Notes: generated from the sequence alone by a model not told the origin. DNA of 64,000 nt from Streptomyces finlayi (GCF_014216315.1 NZ_CP045702.1:4278001-4342000), one strand, 5' to 3'; numbered from the stretch's first letter, positions 41,296 through 50,726 are shown. Program-made: numbers and translations.

Positions 41296-43005
41296 TCACT
41301 TGGCGTCGGAGTACCGCTCCACGACCGCCGTAGTGAACGGGAACCGCACCGGTGTCTCCCCGAAGGCGGTCCGCCCGGCCAGTTCTCCGGCCGCGCGGAT
41401 CGCCTCAACCACACGCGCGGTCTCTTCTGCCGGACAGTGCACGATCACCTCGTCGTGCTGGAAGAAGACCAGCTCGGCCCGCAGCTGTCCGGCGGCGAGC
41501 GTCCGCCGCAACGCGGCCAGGAGCAGCAGTGCCCAGTCGGCGGCGCTGCCCTGGACCACGAAGTTCCGTGTGAAACGGCCCCGGGCGCGGGCGTTCGACG
41601 AGGCGTAGCCGGGAGTGGACTCGGTGTGCACCGAGTCCCCGCCCCCGCCGGGCGCCTCCCCTGTCTCCTGGGGAATGCCCGCTTCCTCGGCCTCCCCGGC
41701 CCCGGCGGCCGGTGGGCTCGTCCGGCCGAGCCAGGTCCGTACGAGCCGACCCTCCTCGCCCGCCTTCGCCGCGTCGTCGACATACGCGACGGCCTGTGGG
41801 AACCTCCGGCGCAGCGCGGCCAGGTTCTTCAGTCCGTCGCCGGACGTCTGGCCGTAGATCGCGCCGAGCAGGGCGATCTTCGCGTGGTCGCGGTCGCCGT
41901 GGAACGCCCGGTCGGACAGGGCCTTGTAGAGGTCGCCGTCGTGCCCGGCGACCTCCATCAGCCCCCGGTCGCGGGAGATCGCGGCGAGGACGCGCGGTTC
42001 CATCTGGTCGGCGTCGGCGACGACCAGCCGCCAGCCCTCGTCCGCGACGACGGCCTGCCGTATGACCTTGGGGATCTGGAGGGCACCGCCGCCGTTGGTC
42101 GTCCAGCGGCCGCTGACCGTGCCTCCCGGCTGGTACTCCGGCCGGAACCGGCCGTCGCGGACCCAGTCCTGGAGCCAGCTCCAGCCGTGTGCCGTCCAGA
42201 TCCGGTACAGCTTCTTGTACGCGATCAGCGGCTCCACTGCCGCGTGGTCCAGCTCCTCCAGCTCCCAGCGCCGCGTCGACTTCGCCTTGATCCCGGCCTG
42301 CGCGAACGCCTTCAGTACATCGGCGGGCAGATCGGGCCGCACCCGTCGGCCGAAGGCCGCCGACACCTCGTCCGCCAGCTCGGCCAGCCTGCGGGGCTCC
42401 CCGCCGCCCGCGTACCGCTCGCCCAGCAGCTCGTGCAGCAGGTCCCGGTGCACATCCGCCCGCCAGGGCAGGCCCGCCCTGTTCATCTCGGTGGCGACGA
42501 GCATGCCGGCCGACTCGGACGCGGTGAGCAGCCGCATCCGGCCCGGATGTTCCGCCGCCTCATGGCGGCGTACCTGCTCGGCGTAGACGGCGAGGAGCGC
42601 GTCGAAGGGCACGTCCGTCCCGGACTGCGGCTCGAAGAGGGAGGACTGCGATCCCGGCTCGGCGGACCGGGGCACAGGGTCCGGAGGTACGGCGGCGTCG
42701 TGGAGGCGGGCGAAGGCGGCGGCCGCTGACCTCGGCTCCCCGAAGCGCCCCTCGTGCCCGAGCAGCAGCAGCTCGGCGCACTCCACGTCGTAGCACCGCT
42801 CGACGCGGACGCCGGCCGCGAGCAGCCGTGGATAGATCTCGGCGGTGGACCGCCAGACCCAGCGGGCCACATCGGGCCGCGACCGGACGGCCTCCACGAG
42901 ATCGGGCTCGGCGAGAACGGGACCGGTGGGCAGCCCGTCCGGGCCCAGCGGTGCGAGCAGTGCGCCGCCGCCCTCTGCCGTGGCCAGAGCCCAACGTTCG
43001 GTCAT
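41296..43005 (-). CDS. Bifunctional 3'-5' exonuclease/family A DNA polymerase
   Basis: 569 residues from ATG 43003-43005. The N-terminal third is the exonuclease-like domain (YDVECAELLLLGHEG). The polymerase part has motif A VVADADQMEPRVLAAIS, motif B-type region with KIALLGAIYGQTSGDGL, and motif C FFQHDEVIVHC. It is shorter than Pol I and lacks the 5'-nuclease, as in the Streptomyces Pol I-like second enzyme. A role in repair or stress tolerance is likely. An Ala/Gly-rich insertion (about residues 425-465) precedes the conserved RFTRNFVVQGSAADW. Confidence 0.85.
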   Translation of the reverse strand: MTERWALATAEGGGALLAPLGPDGLPTGPVLAEPDLVEAVRSRPDVARWVWRSTAEIYPRLLAAGVRVERCYDVECAELLLLGHEGRFGEPRSAAAAFARLHDAAVPPDPVPRSAEPGSQSSLFEPQSGTDVPFDALLAVYAEQVRRHEAAEHPGRMRLLTASESAGMLVATEMNRAGLPWRADVHRDLLHELLGERYAGGGEPRRLAELADEVSAAFGRRVRPDLPADVLKAFAQAGIKAKSTRRWELEELDHAAVEPLIAYKKLYRIWTAHGWSWLQDWVRDGRFRPEYQPGGTVSGRWTTNGGGALQIPKVIRQAVVADEGWRLVVADADQMEPRVLAAISRDRGLMEVAGHDGDLYKALSDRAFHGDRDHAKIALLGAIYGQTSGDGLKNLAALRRRFPQAVAYVDDAAKAGEEGRLVRTWLGRTSPPAAGAGEAEEAGIPQETGEAPGGGGDSVHTESTPGYASSNARARGRFTRNFVVQGSAADWALLLLAALRRTLAAGQLRAELVFFQHDEVIVHCPAEETARVVEAIRAAGELAGRTAFGETPVRFPFTTAVVERYSDAK

Positions 43006-43123
43006 GGCCCGAGTCTGGCACCCACCACTGACAACGGCCCGGAGGCGGCCCTGACACGTCCGGGACTCCTCCCCGGACCCCGGCCCCCCTCGCCTGACAG
43101 GCACGGGTTACTACCCTGACCTC

Positions 43124-44314
43124 ATGGAACCGGTGATCGACCAGGCATTCGCGGCGGCCCTGTACGCGCACGACGACACGGGCCTGGACACCGGCGCCTC
43201 CCTCCTCGCCGCCGCCCCCACCGCCGACGACGAGGCGCACGCCCGCGGCGAGGAGTTCGTGCGGCGTGCCTGGGCCCGTGGCTGGCAGCCCGCCGACGTC
43301 ATCCGGATCGTCCGGCGGGAGCTCGACGAGAGCGGGGCCGCTCTCGCGGCGGCCCTGATCGCCACCGAGACCGCCAGGTACCCGCACCTCCCGCCCCGCT
43401 GGGCCGACCAGCTCGCCGCACTTCCCGCCCCCGCCCCCCGGAACCGGCCCGACCGCTTCTCGTACGCCTCCGCTCTCCTCGGCCTGTACCGCCTGCTGCT
43501 GGGCCTCCCCTCCATCGAACCCGTCGGCCCGGCCCCCGGGACCGCCGCCGACCGTCTGTACCAGCCGCCCGCCCACGGCGAATCCCGGATGCTCACACGC
43601 ATCCGCGCCCTCCTCGCGAAGGCGGAGGGCACCGGCTTCCCGGAGGAGGCCGAGGCCCTCACGACCAAGGCGCAGGAGCTGATGGCCCGGCACAGCATCG
43701 ACGAGGCGCTGATCGCCGCCCGCACCCACAGCGACGAGACACCGGGCGCCTGCCGGGTCGGGGTCGACGCCCCGTACGAGACGGCGAAGGCGATCCTTCT
43801 CGACGCCGTCGCCACCGCGAACCGCTGCCAGGCTGTGTGGAACAGCGAGCTCGGTTTCACGACCGTCGTCGGTTTCGAACCGGACCTGGAGGCCGTGGAA
43901 CTGCTCTTCACCTCCCTGCTCGTGCAGGGCACGTCCGCGATGACGAAGGCCGAGGCCGGTCAGCGGGCCGGCGGGCGCAAGCGGACCAAGGCGTTCCGGC
44001 AGTCGTTCCTGATGGCGTACGCCCAACGGCTCGGCGGCCGCCTCGCGTCCGACACAGCCCGGGTCACCGCGGCGGCGGACGCGGGCGGCGCGGCCGACGA
44101 CATCCCGGGCGCCACGGAGCACGCCGCTCCCGGCAGTCTCCTGCCGGTCCTGGCCGCCAGGGACGTGGCCGTCACGGACACGGCCGAGCGGATGTTCCCG
44201 AAGACGACCACCACCCGGGTGCGCGGCGCCACCGATCTCGACGGCTGGACCCACGGAACGGCCGCCGCGGACCGGGCCCGGTTGGGAAGAGGCGGCCCGG
44301 GAATCGACCGCTGA
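43124..44314 (+). CDS. DUF2786 protein
   Basis: 396 residues. The DUF2786 block is at about 155-195 (MLTRIRALLAKAEGTGFPEE AEALTTKAQELM split over two stretches), followed by ARHSIDEALI. A second conserved region (KRTKAFRQSFLMAYAQRLGG) is often found with it. The N-terminus is helical and unrelated to known domains. It has no signal peptide. Found widely in actinobacteria, function unknown. Divergent from the polymerase gene. Confidence 0.8.
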   Translation: MEPVIDQAFAAALYAHDDTGLDTGASLLAAAPTADDEAHARGEEFVRRAWARGWQPADVIRIVRRELDESGAALAAALIATETARYPHLPPRWADQLAALPAPAPRNRPDRFSYASALLGLYRLLLGLPSIEPVGPAPGTAADRLYQPPAHGESRMLTRIRALLAKAEGTGFPEEAEALTTKAQELMARHSIDEALIAARTHSDETPGACRVGVDAPYETAKAILLDAVATANRCQAVWNSELGFTTVVGFEPDLEAVELLFTSLLVQGTSAMTKAEAGQRAGGRKRTKAFRQSFLMAYAQRLGGRLASDTARVTAAADAGGAADDIPGATEHAAPGSLLPVLAARDVAVTDTAERMFPKTTTTRVRGATDLDGWTHGTAAADRARLGRGGPGIDR

Positions 44315-44388
44315 CCCGGGCGGAAGCCGCCGAGTTCCGGCAATTCCCTCAAGTCGGCCTTGTCGGATATTGCCGCTAGGCTCGGCCC

Positions 44389-44947
44389 ATGAGCTGGCTC
44401 CGGGCGCTGAAGGAGACCGCCCGCTCGGTGCTGACGGTTCGAGCGGCGGCCGCCCGCAGCGCGGCCGCAGTCACCCCCCCGTCAGGCCCGCCGCCGACCC
44501 GCCGAACTGCACGGGGCCCGCGGGGTCGCCGAGCGGATCAGACCCGTGCTGGCCTCGCTCGCGGACCCCGCGCTGGGCGTCCCGGTGGAAGGGGCCGAAC
44601 TGGCCGCCGCCCTGCGGAAGGCGACCGAAAGGAGTGCGAAGGCGGTACGGGAACGCCGCGTACCGGAGTGGGAAGCGGTGCGCGAAACGGTGGCGTACTG
44701 GGACAGCGAGGAGTCGGGCTCGCACGCCGTGACGGCCGAGGGTGCCACCGAGGCGATCCCCGCCCCGGTGACCGACCCCGTCGTACGCGAGGGTGCGGGC
44801 CTGCTCCTCGAAGCGCTGGAGGAGTTCTCCCGAAGCCTCGACGCACCGGTCACCTCTGACCCACCGGCTACCTCTGACCCACCGGTCACCTCTGACCAGC
44901 CCGTCAACCCTGACCGACCCGTCAACCCTCAGGCGCCGGCGCCCTGA
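44389..44947 (+). pseudogene. Small conserved protein with frameshift in a C7 tract
   Basis: Starts ATG 44389 (MSWLRALKETARSVLTVRAA). At the CCCCCCC run (44474-44480) the sense moves to the next frame, giving RPAELHGARGVAERIRPVLA, then GAELAAALRKATERSAKAV and a helical body to 44947. Dropping one C restores a 180-190-residue protein. Either a sequencing indel or a true slippage. The C-terminal tail is a degenerate Thr/Ser-Asp-Pro-Pro repeat. Confidence 0.55.
44850..44935. repeat. Degenerate 18-bp repeats at gene end
   Basis: Successive units related to CACCTCTGACCCACCGGT encode TSDPPATSDPPVTSDQPVNP-type repeats at the C-terminus of the frameshifted protein. Confidence 0.65.
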
Positions 44948-44960
44948 GGATGCACAGCCG

Positions 44961-45476
44961 TCAGGGCGTCGGCATGCCCGGCAGCTCCGTCGGCAGCTGC
45001 GTGCCGTCGGTCTTGGTCAGGGTGTCCTTGGCCCCGGCGTTCCACGAGACGACGATGGTCCGGCCGTCGTTGGACTCGACGGACCCCGAGGTGCGGTCGG
45101 TGTTGCCGTCCACGCACGTCAGCGTCAGCGTCACCTCGCCCCGGCCCGTCACCTTGCCCTGACAGACGTGTTGTTCCGCGACGAGGGCGGCCTGACCGGA
45201 GGCGACGGACAGTGCCACGGCCTTCCCGTCGGTCAGCCCCGCCCAGGTGCCTTCGAGTTTCGCCGCACCGGCACCTGGATTTCCGGCCGAACCGGAAGCC
45301 GAACCGGAGGAACCGGAACCGGAACCGGAACCGGAGCCGGAATCGGAACCGGCCCCCTTGCTCGAACCGCCCTTCCGGCCGCCTCCTCCGTCCCCGTCAC
45401 TGCCGCAGGCCGTCAGTGCGAGTGCGGCCACCAGACTCGCGGCGACTACGGATCCGGTACGTACAAACCTGCCCAT
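44961..45476 (-). CDS. Secreted lipoprotein
   Basis: 171 residues. Signal peptide with lipobox ALTAC (Cys24), then a long Gly/Ser/Lys linker (GSDSGSGSGSGSGSSGSA) and a beta-rich domain of about 100 residues (LEGTWAGLTDGKAVALSVAS ... HVCQGKVTGRGEVTLTLTC) with two Cys that could pair. The linker is encoded by a hexanucleotide repeat (45285-45352). Predicted to be anchored to the outer face of the membrane; function unknown. Confidence 0.75.
   Translation of the reverse strand: MGRFVRTGSVVAASLVAALALTACGSDGDGGGGRKGGSSKGAGSDSGSGSGSGSGSSGSASGSAGNPGAGAAKLEGTWAGLTDGKAVALSVASGQAALVAEQHVCQGKVTGRGEVTLTLTCVDGNTDRTSGSVESNDGRTIVVSWNAGAKDTLTKTDGTQLPTELPGMPTP
45285..45352. repeat. CCGGAA-type hexanucleotide repeat
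   Basis: About ten imperfect copies of CCGGAA/GCCGAA encode the Gly-Ser linker of the lipoprotein on the minus strand. Length change in units of six would keep frame. Confidence 0.7.
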
Positions 45477-45728
45477 GCGGACTTCCCCCTGTTGGTTTTC
45501 GGTCGAAAGACCGCGCCAAACTACCAGCGGGGAAGAAGCAACTCCCTTATCAAGGAGCCGAAAAGACCTCCCGTTCGTCTCCTCGGCGGGAGGGTGTGCA
45601 GGTGGAGAGGAAAGCTGTAATCAAAGGAACACCCCCCGTGCACGTGCATCTGCTCATGCATTGGCATATGAACACAGCTATGATCCGAGCTAGTTGACAC
45701 TTGCACCTTGCAACTCGGGGAGCGTCCT

Positions 45729-45971
45729 GTGCACCACGTGTACAACGGCATGGCAGCCACAGAGCTTCGCGGAGTCGTCTGGCAGAAGAGCAGACACAGC
45801 AACTCCCAGGGCTCCTGTGTGGAGTTCGCCAAACTGCCCGGAGGGAATGTGGCGATGCGGAACTCACGCCACCCCGACGGGCCCGCCCTGGTCTATACGC
45901 CGGCCGAGATAGAGGCGTTGCTTCTCGGCGTCAAGGACGGGGAGTTCGACCACCTGGCGACAGGCGGCTGA
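45729..45971 (+). CDS. DUF397 regulatory protein
   Basis: 80 residues from GTG 45729 with GGGGAG at good spacing. The DUF397 pattern is clear: WQKSRHSNSQGSCVEFAKLP, VAMRNSRHPDGPALVYTPAE and IEALLLGVKDGEFDHL. These small proteins accompany XRE/DUF5753 regulators and control development or secondary metabolism in Streptomyces. The matching regulator and an anti-sigma-like ATPase are the next two genes. Confidence 0.85.
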   Translation: MHHVYNGMAATELRGVVWQKSRHSNSQGSCVEFAKLPGGNVAMRNSRHPDGPALVYTPAEIEALLLGVKDGEFDHLATGG

Positions 45972-46056
45972 CGCACCCACGCGCACAGCTGCCCGTCCGC
46001 CCGCACCGCCCTGTCCCGCACGGCCGGCGCCACCGCCGACGCGCTCGCTACGCGCT

Positions 46057-46608
46057 TCAGCACCCAGCGCTCTGTCGCGCGTCGTCGGCCGTTCCGTCAC
46101 CCGGCAGCCGGAACAGTGCCCAGACCACCTTCCCCCGCAGGGCCCCGGAGGGCAGTTTCTCCCCGGCCAGTACGGGGGAGGGGTGCCAGCCCCACGAGTC
46201 GCTGAAGGACTCCACGAGGAAGAGGCCACGCCCCGACTCCGCCGAGTCCGCCGCCTGACCGGCGACCGGACCGCTCCGGCTGGGATCGCGCACCGCGCAC
46301 ACCAGGCGGGACGTCCAGTGCATCAGGTGCAGCCGCACGGGCGGGTCCTGCGGGTCCCTGGGAGTATCCGTCGGCAGGGCGTGGCGCAGTGCGTTGGTGA
46401 CCAGTTCGGAGACGACCAGGGCGACATCGTCGAACCGCTCGGTCAGCTCCCACTGGGCGAGCGTCTTCCTGGTGAACCGCCGTGCCCCGCCCACCGCCTC
46501 GTAGCAAGCCGGCAACGTGCAGGAGGCCGACCCGGCGACCGCCGAGGGGTCGGTTGGTGGAAGCCCCTGCCGTAACGGCTCGAGCATCGTCGATCCATTC
46601 GTCCCCAT
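46057..46608 (-). CDS. Anti-sigma-factor-like ATP-binding protein
   Basis: 183 residues from ATG 46606-46608 (GGGAG upstream; the frame extends further and longer starts are possible). GHKL ATPase boxes: VVSELVTNALRHALP (N box), VCAVRDPSRSG (G1) and GRGLFLVESFSDSWGW (G2). This is the RsbW/SpoIIAB-like group so common in Streptomyces. It is read away from the XRE regulator and lies next to the DUF397 gene, a classic three-gene regulatory cluster. Confidence 0.85.
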   Translation of the reverse strand: MGTNGSTMLEPLRQGLPPTDPSAVAGSASCTLPACYEAVGGARRFTRKTLAQWELTERFDDVALVVSELVTNALRHALPTDTPRDPQDPPVRLHLMHWTSRLVCAVRDPSRSGPVAGQAADSAESGRGLFLVESFSDSWGWHPSPVLAGEKLPSGALRGKVVWALFRLPGDGTADDARQSAGC

Positions 46609-46947
46609 GCGAGGCACTCCCGGGATTCGCGGCTGTAGCGGCACTGCCTGTAGCGGTACTGCGGGGGGTACAGCGGCACAACACGAACGAGCACGCAGGT
46701 GCGCGATGGCCATGGTTCCGAATGCGCACGGCAGATGCAAGGGCAGATGCACGTGCACGCGCCTGACCTGCCCGACAGCGTGCCGGTTCTTACTCATTTC
46801 TTCCCCTGGGCAGATTCGCGGCTTTCTGCAAGTCTTCTCATTTCCGTAATCGAATGAGTACGGGCTGAAGCGTTTTGGTGGCAGAATCCGGCACTCGGGG
46901 TTCGGGGGAACCTCGGTGTCCGGGAAGCGATGGGGAGGGTTGGACCA
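46609..46947. other. Divergent intergenic region of the regulator cluster
   Basis: 339 bases between the ATPase and XRE genes. It contains a possible N-terminal extension of the ATPase (Pro/Arg-rich, unconvincing) and the promoters for both genes. No palindrome of note was found. Confidence 0.45.
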
Positions 46948-47811
46948 GTGCCGGCAGGCGAGTCGAGTGGTTCTGTGGTGCGGCGCATCCTGCTGGGCTC
47001 ACAGCTCAGGCGCCTGCGCGAGTCGCGCGGCATCACGCGTGAGGCGGCCGGCTACTCCATCCGTGCCTCCGAATCGAAGATCAGCCGCATGGAGTTGGGA
47101 CGGGTGAGCTTCAAGGCCAGGGATGTCGAGGACCTGCTCACGCTCTACGGTGTCGCCGACGAGGTGGAGCGCGACTCCCTCCTCGGGCTGGCCCGTGAGG
47201 CCAACGTGGCAGGCTGGTGGCACAGTTTCGGCGACGTGCTGCCCGGCTGGTTCCAGACGTACATCGGTCTGGAGGGGGCGGCGTCGCTCATCCGGATCTA
47301 TGAAGTGCAGTTCGTCCACGGTCTGTTGCAGACCGAGGCGTACGCCCATGCCGTGGTCTCCCGGGGTATGCGAGGAGCTCCCGCGGCCGAGATCGACCGC
47401 CGGGTCGCGCTGAGGCTGGAACGGCAGAAGGCGCTCGTCTCCGAGCGGGCCCCCCGTTTCCACGCCGTGCTCGACGAGGCGGCGCTGCGCCGTCCGTACG
47501 GCGAGCGCGAGGTGATGCGTGCGCAATTGCGGCATCTGATCGATATGTCGGAGCAGCCGAACGTCACGCTCCAGGTGATGCCCTTCAGTTTCGGCGGGCA
47601 TGCGGGAGAGAGCGGTGCGTTTACGATGCTGCGATTCCCGGAATCCGATCTGTCGGATCTGGTCTATCTGGAGCAGCTGACAAGTGCGCTGTATCTGGAC
47701 AAGGCCGAGGAAGTCGCCCAGTACGAAAAGGCCATGATTCGGCTCCAGGGGGACAGCCCGGGTCCGGAAGAGAGCCGGGATCTGCTTCGCGGACTCCTCC
47801 AACTGACGTGA
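46948..47811 (+). CDS. XRE-family regulator with DUF5753 domain
   Basis: 287 residues from GTG 46948, behind GGGGAGGG; an ATG 18 bases upstream is the alternative. Helix-turn-helix at about 15-65 (LRRLRESRGITREAAGYSIR, SESKISRMELGRVSF). The DUF5753 effector domain fills the rest (WFQTYIGLEGAASLIRIYEV; RHLIDMSEQPNVTLQVMPFS). Such proteins act with DUF397 and ATPase partners in WhiJ-type regulatory sets controlling differentiation. Confidence 0.85.
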   Translation: MPAGESSGSVVRRILLGSQLRRLRESRGITREAAGYSIRASESKISRMELGRVSFKARDVEDLLTLYGVADEVERDSLLGLAREANVAGWWHSFGDVLPGWFQTYIGLEGAASLIRIYEVQFVHGLLQTEAYAHAVVSRGMRGAPAAEIDRRVALRLERQKALVSERAPRFHAVLDEAALRRPYGEREVMRAQLRHLIDMSEQPNVTLQVMPFSFGGHAGESGAFTMLRFPESDLSDLVYLEQLTSALYLDKAEEVAQYEKAMIRLQGDSPGPEESRDLLRGLLQLT

Positions 47812-47874
47812 TTTATCGGTACGATGACGCCGTATCAGCCGTAACGGGAGTCTGCGTCTGCAGTAAGGGATTGC

Positions 47875-49332
47875 ATGTCCTACTTCAATGAACTGGCCCA
47901 CCAGTACATCGACGGCGAGTGGCTGACCGGCAGCGGCTCGTGGGACATCATCGATATCAATCCCTACAACGGTGAGAAGCTGAGCTCGATCACCGTCGCC
48001 ACCTCGCTGGAAGTGGACAGGGCCTACCGTGCCGCCGAACGCGCGCAGCCGGAGTGGGCCGCTTCCGGTGCGTACGAACGCCGTGCCGTGCTGAGCCGCG
48101 CCGTGGACATCATCGCGGAGCGCGCCGAGGCGATCGTCGAAACGATCGTCGACGAGCTGGGCGGTACCCGCTTCAAGGCGGAGTACGAGGTCCGTATCTG
48201 TCAGGAGTTCCTGCGCGCGGCGGCCGACCAGGCGCTGCGCCCGATGAGCAGGCTGCTGCCCTCACCGGTTGACGGCAAGGAGAACCGCGTCCACCGGGTG
48301 CCCGTCGGGGTCATCGGTGTGATCTCCGCATTCAACTTCCCTTTCCTGGTGACGATGAAGTCCGTGGCGCCCGCCCTGGCTCTCGGTAACGCGGTCGTCG
48401 TCAAGCCACACCAGAACGCGCCCATTGTGGGAGGCACCCTGGTGGCCAAGATCTTCGAGGACGCGGGCCTGCCGGCCGGACTGCTCAATGTGGTGGTCAC
48501 GGACAGCGCGGAGATAGGCGACGCGTTCATCGCGCACCCCGTGCCCAAGGTGATCTCGTTCACCGGATCGGACCGCGTGGGCCGTCATATCGCCGCGACG
48601 GCGGGCGGTCTCTTCAAGCGGGCCATCCTCGAACTCAGTGGCAACAGCGCCCTGGTCGTGCTGGAGGACGCGGACATCGACTACGCGGTCCAGGCCGCCG
48701 TCTTCAGCCGCTTCCTGTACCAGGGGCAGGTCAGCATGGCAGCCAACCGCATCCTGGTGGACCGGGCGGTCGAGGCCGGCTTCACCGAGCGGTTCACGGC
48801 GGCGGTGGCCGGCCTCAGGACCGGCGATCCGCGCGATCCGGAGACCCGTATCGGCCCTGTCATCAGTGACTTCCAGGCGGACGCCCTGACCTCCCTGGTC
48901 GACCAGGCGATCACCGACGGTGCCACGGCGCTGGTACGGGGCCGCACGCGCGGCAACCTCGTCGAGCCGACGGTGCTGGCCCGGCTGCCCGAGGACTCCC
49001 CGCTGCTGGTCCAGGAGATCTTCGGCCCGGTGGCGCTGCTGGTGCCGTTCGACGGCGAGGACGAGGCCGTACGGATCGTGAACGACAGCCCGTACGGGCT
49101 GAGCGGTGCCGTGCACACGAAGGACGTGGAGCGCGGTGTGCGCTTCGCGCGGCGCATTGTCAGCGGGATGTTCCACGTCAACGACTCCACCGTGCAGGAC
49201 GACCCGCTCGTGGCTTTCGGCGGCGAGAAGATGTCGGGGATGGGCCGGCTGAACGGTGAGGCCGCGGTGGAGGCGTTCACCACGCAGAAGTGGATGTCCA
49301 TCCAGCACGGACGGACCCGTTTCCCCTTCTGA
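47875..49332 (+). CDS. Aldehyde dehydrogenase family protein with Cys-to-Ser active site
   Basis: 485 residues, the normal length for the family. NAD-binding region VGVISAFNFPFLVTMKSVAP, the general-base Glu in AILELSGNSALVVL and the ending EIFGPVALLVPFDGEDEA are conserved. The catalytic Cys is expected in the segment that usually reads QGQ(I/V)CM; here it is QGQVSMAANRIL, so residue 287 is Ser (AGC codon, a one-base change from TGC). Oxidative activity should be lost or much reduced. It may have become an esterase or a binding protein, or be inactive. Confidence 0.8.
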   Translation: MSYFNELAHQYIDGEWLTGSGSWDIIDINPYNGEKLSSITVATSLEVDRAYRAAERAQPEWAASGAYERRAVLSRAVDIIAERAEAIVETIVDELGGTRFKAEYEVRICQEFLRAAADQALRPMSRLLPSPVDGKENRVHRVPVGVIGVISAFNFPFLVTMKSVAPALALGNAVVVKPHQNAPIVGGTLVAKIFEDAGLPAGLLNVVVTDSAEIGDAFIAHPVPKVISFTGSDRVGRHIAATAGGLFKRAILELSGNSALVVLEDADIDYAVQAAVFSRFLYQGQVSMAANRILVDRAVEAGFTERFTAAVAGLRTGDPRDPETRIGPVISDFQADALTSLVDQAITDGATALVRGRTRGNLVEPTVLARLPEDSPLLVQEIFGPVALLVPFDGEDEAVRIVNDSPYGLSGAVHTKDVERGVRFARRIVSGMFHVNDSTVQDDPLVAFGGEKMSGMGRLNGEAAVEAFTTQKWMSIQHGRTRFPF

Positions 49333-49477
49333 ACCCGCCGCCACTCCCCGTCCTGCGTCCCCGTCCTGAACTCCCCGTTCCGCACCTCACAGTTGAGGAC
49401 GGAAGCTGACCGCAAGGATTCGTAACCTGGTCGGTGTCAGGAAGCAGGGCACCGGCACGATCCCCAAGGCGGTCACC

Positions 49478-50041
49478 ATGGTCACCCACGTACCTTCCGC
49501 GGCGCACGGCGACGAGCGCGGCGCACTTCTGGCCTTCGTCGAGGCGCAGCGCGGCGGCCTCCGCCGCGCGCTCATCGGTCTCTCCGAGGAGCAGGCCGCG
49601 AGTCGGCCCAGCGCCAGTGGGCTGTCCCTGTCCGGACTGCTCAAGCACGTGGCCGAGACCGAGCTGAACTGGCTCCGGATGGCTCAGCGGCGACCGAACG
49701 AGAAGGAGCGCACTGCGGAGACCTGGGCCGACAGCTTCCGGCTGGTCGAGGGGGAGTCGATCCCCGAAGTCCTCGCCTTCTGGGCGAAGGTCGCGGCGGA
49801 GACCGAGGAGTTCATCGCCTCGGTGGACAGCATGGACGACACCTTCCCGCTGCCCGAGGCGCCCTGGTTCCCGAAGGAGGGCCAGGTCTCGATGCGCTGG
49901 ATGCTGGTCCACCTCGTGGAGGAGATCGCCCGGCACGCCGGGCACGCGGACATCATCCGGGAGACCCTCGACGGCAGGACGGCCTTCGAACTGGTCGCCC
50001 TGGCCGAGGGCTACGCTGAGGATGCCCCTAGTCAAAATTGA
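49478..50041 (+). CDS. DinB/DUF664 family protein
   Basis: 187 residues. The four-helix DinB pattern is present with the metal-ligand histidines: LLKHVAETELNWL, and later MLVHLVEEIARHAGHADIIR. Related proteins are thiol- or metal-dependent enzymes such as maleylpyruvate isomerases; the substrate is unknown. The stop codon TGA lies inside the first PadR-type palindrome, so it may share regulation with the PadR gene that follows. Confidence 0.8.
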   Translation: MVTHVPSAAHGDERGALLAFVEAQRGGLRRALIGLSEEQAASRPSASGLSLSGLLKHVAETELNWLRMAQRRPNEKERTAETWADSFRLVEGESIPEVLAFWAKVAAETEEFIASVDSMDDTFPLPEAPWFPKEGQVSMRWMLVHLVEEIARHAGHADIIRETLDGRTAFELVALAEGYAEDAPSQN

Positions 50042-50044
50042 ATA
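50029..50044. promoter_or_regulatory. PadR operator copy 1
   Basis: TAGTCAAAATTGAATA is an imperfect palindrome located 28 bases ahead of the PadR start. It matches the perfect palindrome at 50757 in 12 of 16 positions. Autoregulation is expected for PadR proteins. Confidence 0.6.
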
Positions 50045-50071
50045 GAAACACTGATGAGAAAGAGTGTGGGA

Positions 50072-50713
50072 ATGTCCGCGATCCGGCTGCTCGTCCTCGG
50101 CGCCGTGCGTCAGCACGGCCGTGCGCACGGCTATCAGGTCCGCAACGACCTGGAGTACTGGGGCGCGCACGAGTGGTCCAACGCGAAACCCGGATCGATC
50201 TACCACGCTCTCAAGCAGATGGCGAAGCAGGGCCTGCTGGTCGCGCACGAGGTCGCGCCCTCGACGGCCGGCGGCCCGCCCCGCACGGAGTACGAGATCA
50301 CCGAAGAGGGCACCCGGGAATTCCTGGGCCTGCTCCGCGAGGCGGTCGTCTCGTACGACCAGAAGATGGACGTGCTCTCGGCGGCGATCGGCTTCATCGT
50401 CGATCTGGAGCGGTCCGAGGCGCTCGCGCTGCTGCGGCGGCGGATCGCGGCCATCGAGGCGTGGCGGACCGCGGTGACCGAGCACTACACCCCCGAGGAC
50501 GGCCCGGAAGCACTCGGGCACATCGGCGAGATCATGCACCTGTGGGTGTACTCGGCGGATTCGGGTGCCGAATGGACGCGCGGCCTGATCGCCCGGATCG
50601 AGGGGGGCGCCTACACCTTCGCGGGCGAGGGGGAGCCGTTCGTCGGGGTGCTCGGCGAGGGTGAGGAGAACCCCTACGCCACCGGCGTTCCTGATCCCGG
50701 AGACAACCACTAA
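50072..50713 (+). CDS. PadR-family transcriptional regulator
   Basis: 213 residues from ATG 50072; an ATG at 50054 would add six residues. PadR winged helix: LLVLGAVRQHGRAHGYQVRN, SIYHALKQMAKQGLLVAHEV and RTEYEITEEGTREFLGL. The C-terminal dimerisation domain (PF10400-like, ALALLRRRIAAIEAWRTAV) follows. It precedes a drug-type ABC exporter and is flanked by palindromes, so it is the likely repressor of that exporter. Confidence 0.9.
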   Translation: MSAIRLLVLGAVRQHGRAHGYQVRNDLEYWGAHEWSNAKPGSIYHALKQMAKQGLLVAHEVAPSTAGGPPRTEYEITEEGTREFLGLLREAVVSYDQKMDVLSAAIGFIVDLERSEALALLRRRIAAIEAWRTAVTEHYTPEDGPEALGHIGEIMHLWVYSADSGAEWTRGLIARIEGGAYTFAGEGEPFVGVLGEGEENPYATGVPDPGDNH

Positions 50714-50726
50714 TCAAGTTTGACGA
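50711..50726. promoter_or_regulatory. PadR operator copy 2
   Basis: TAATCAAGTTTGACGA keeps TCAA-TTTGAC of the palindrome. It begins at the PadR stop codon and lies 46 bases before copy 3. Confidence 0.5.
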
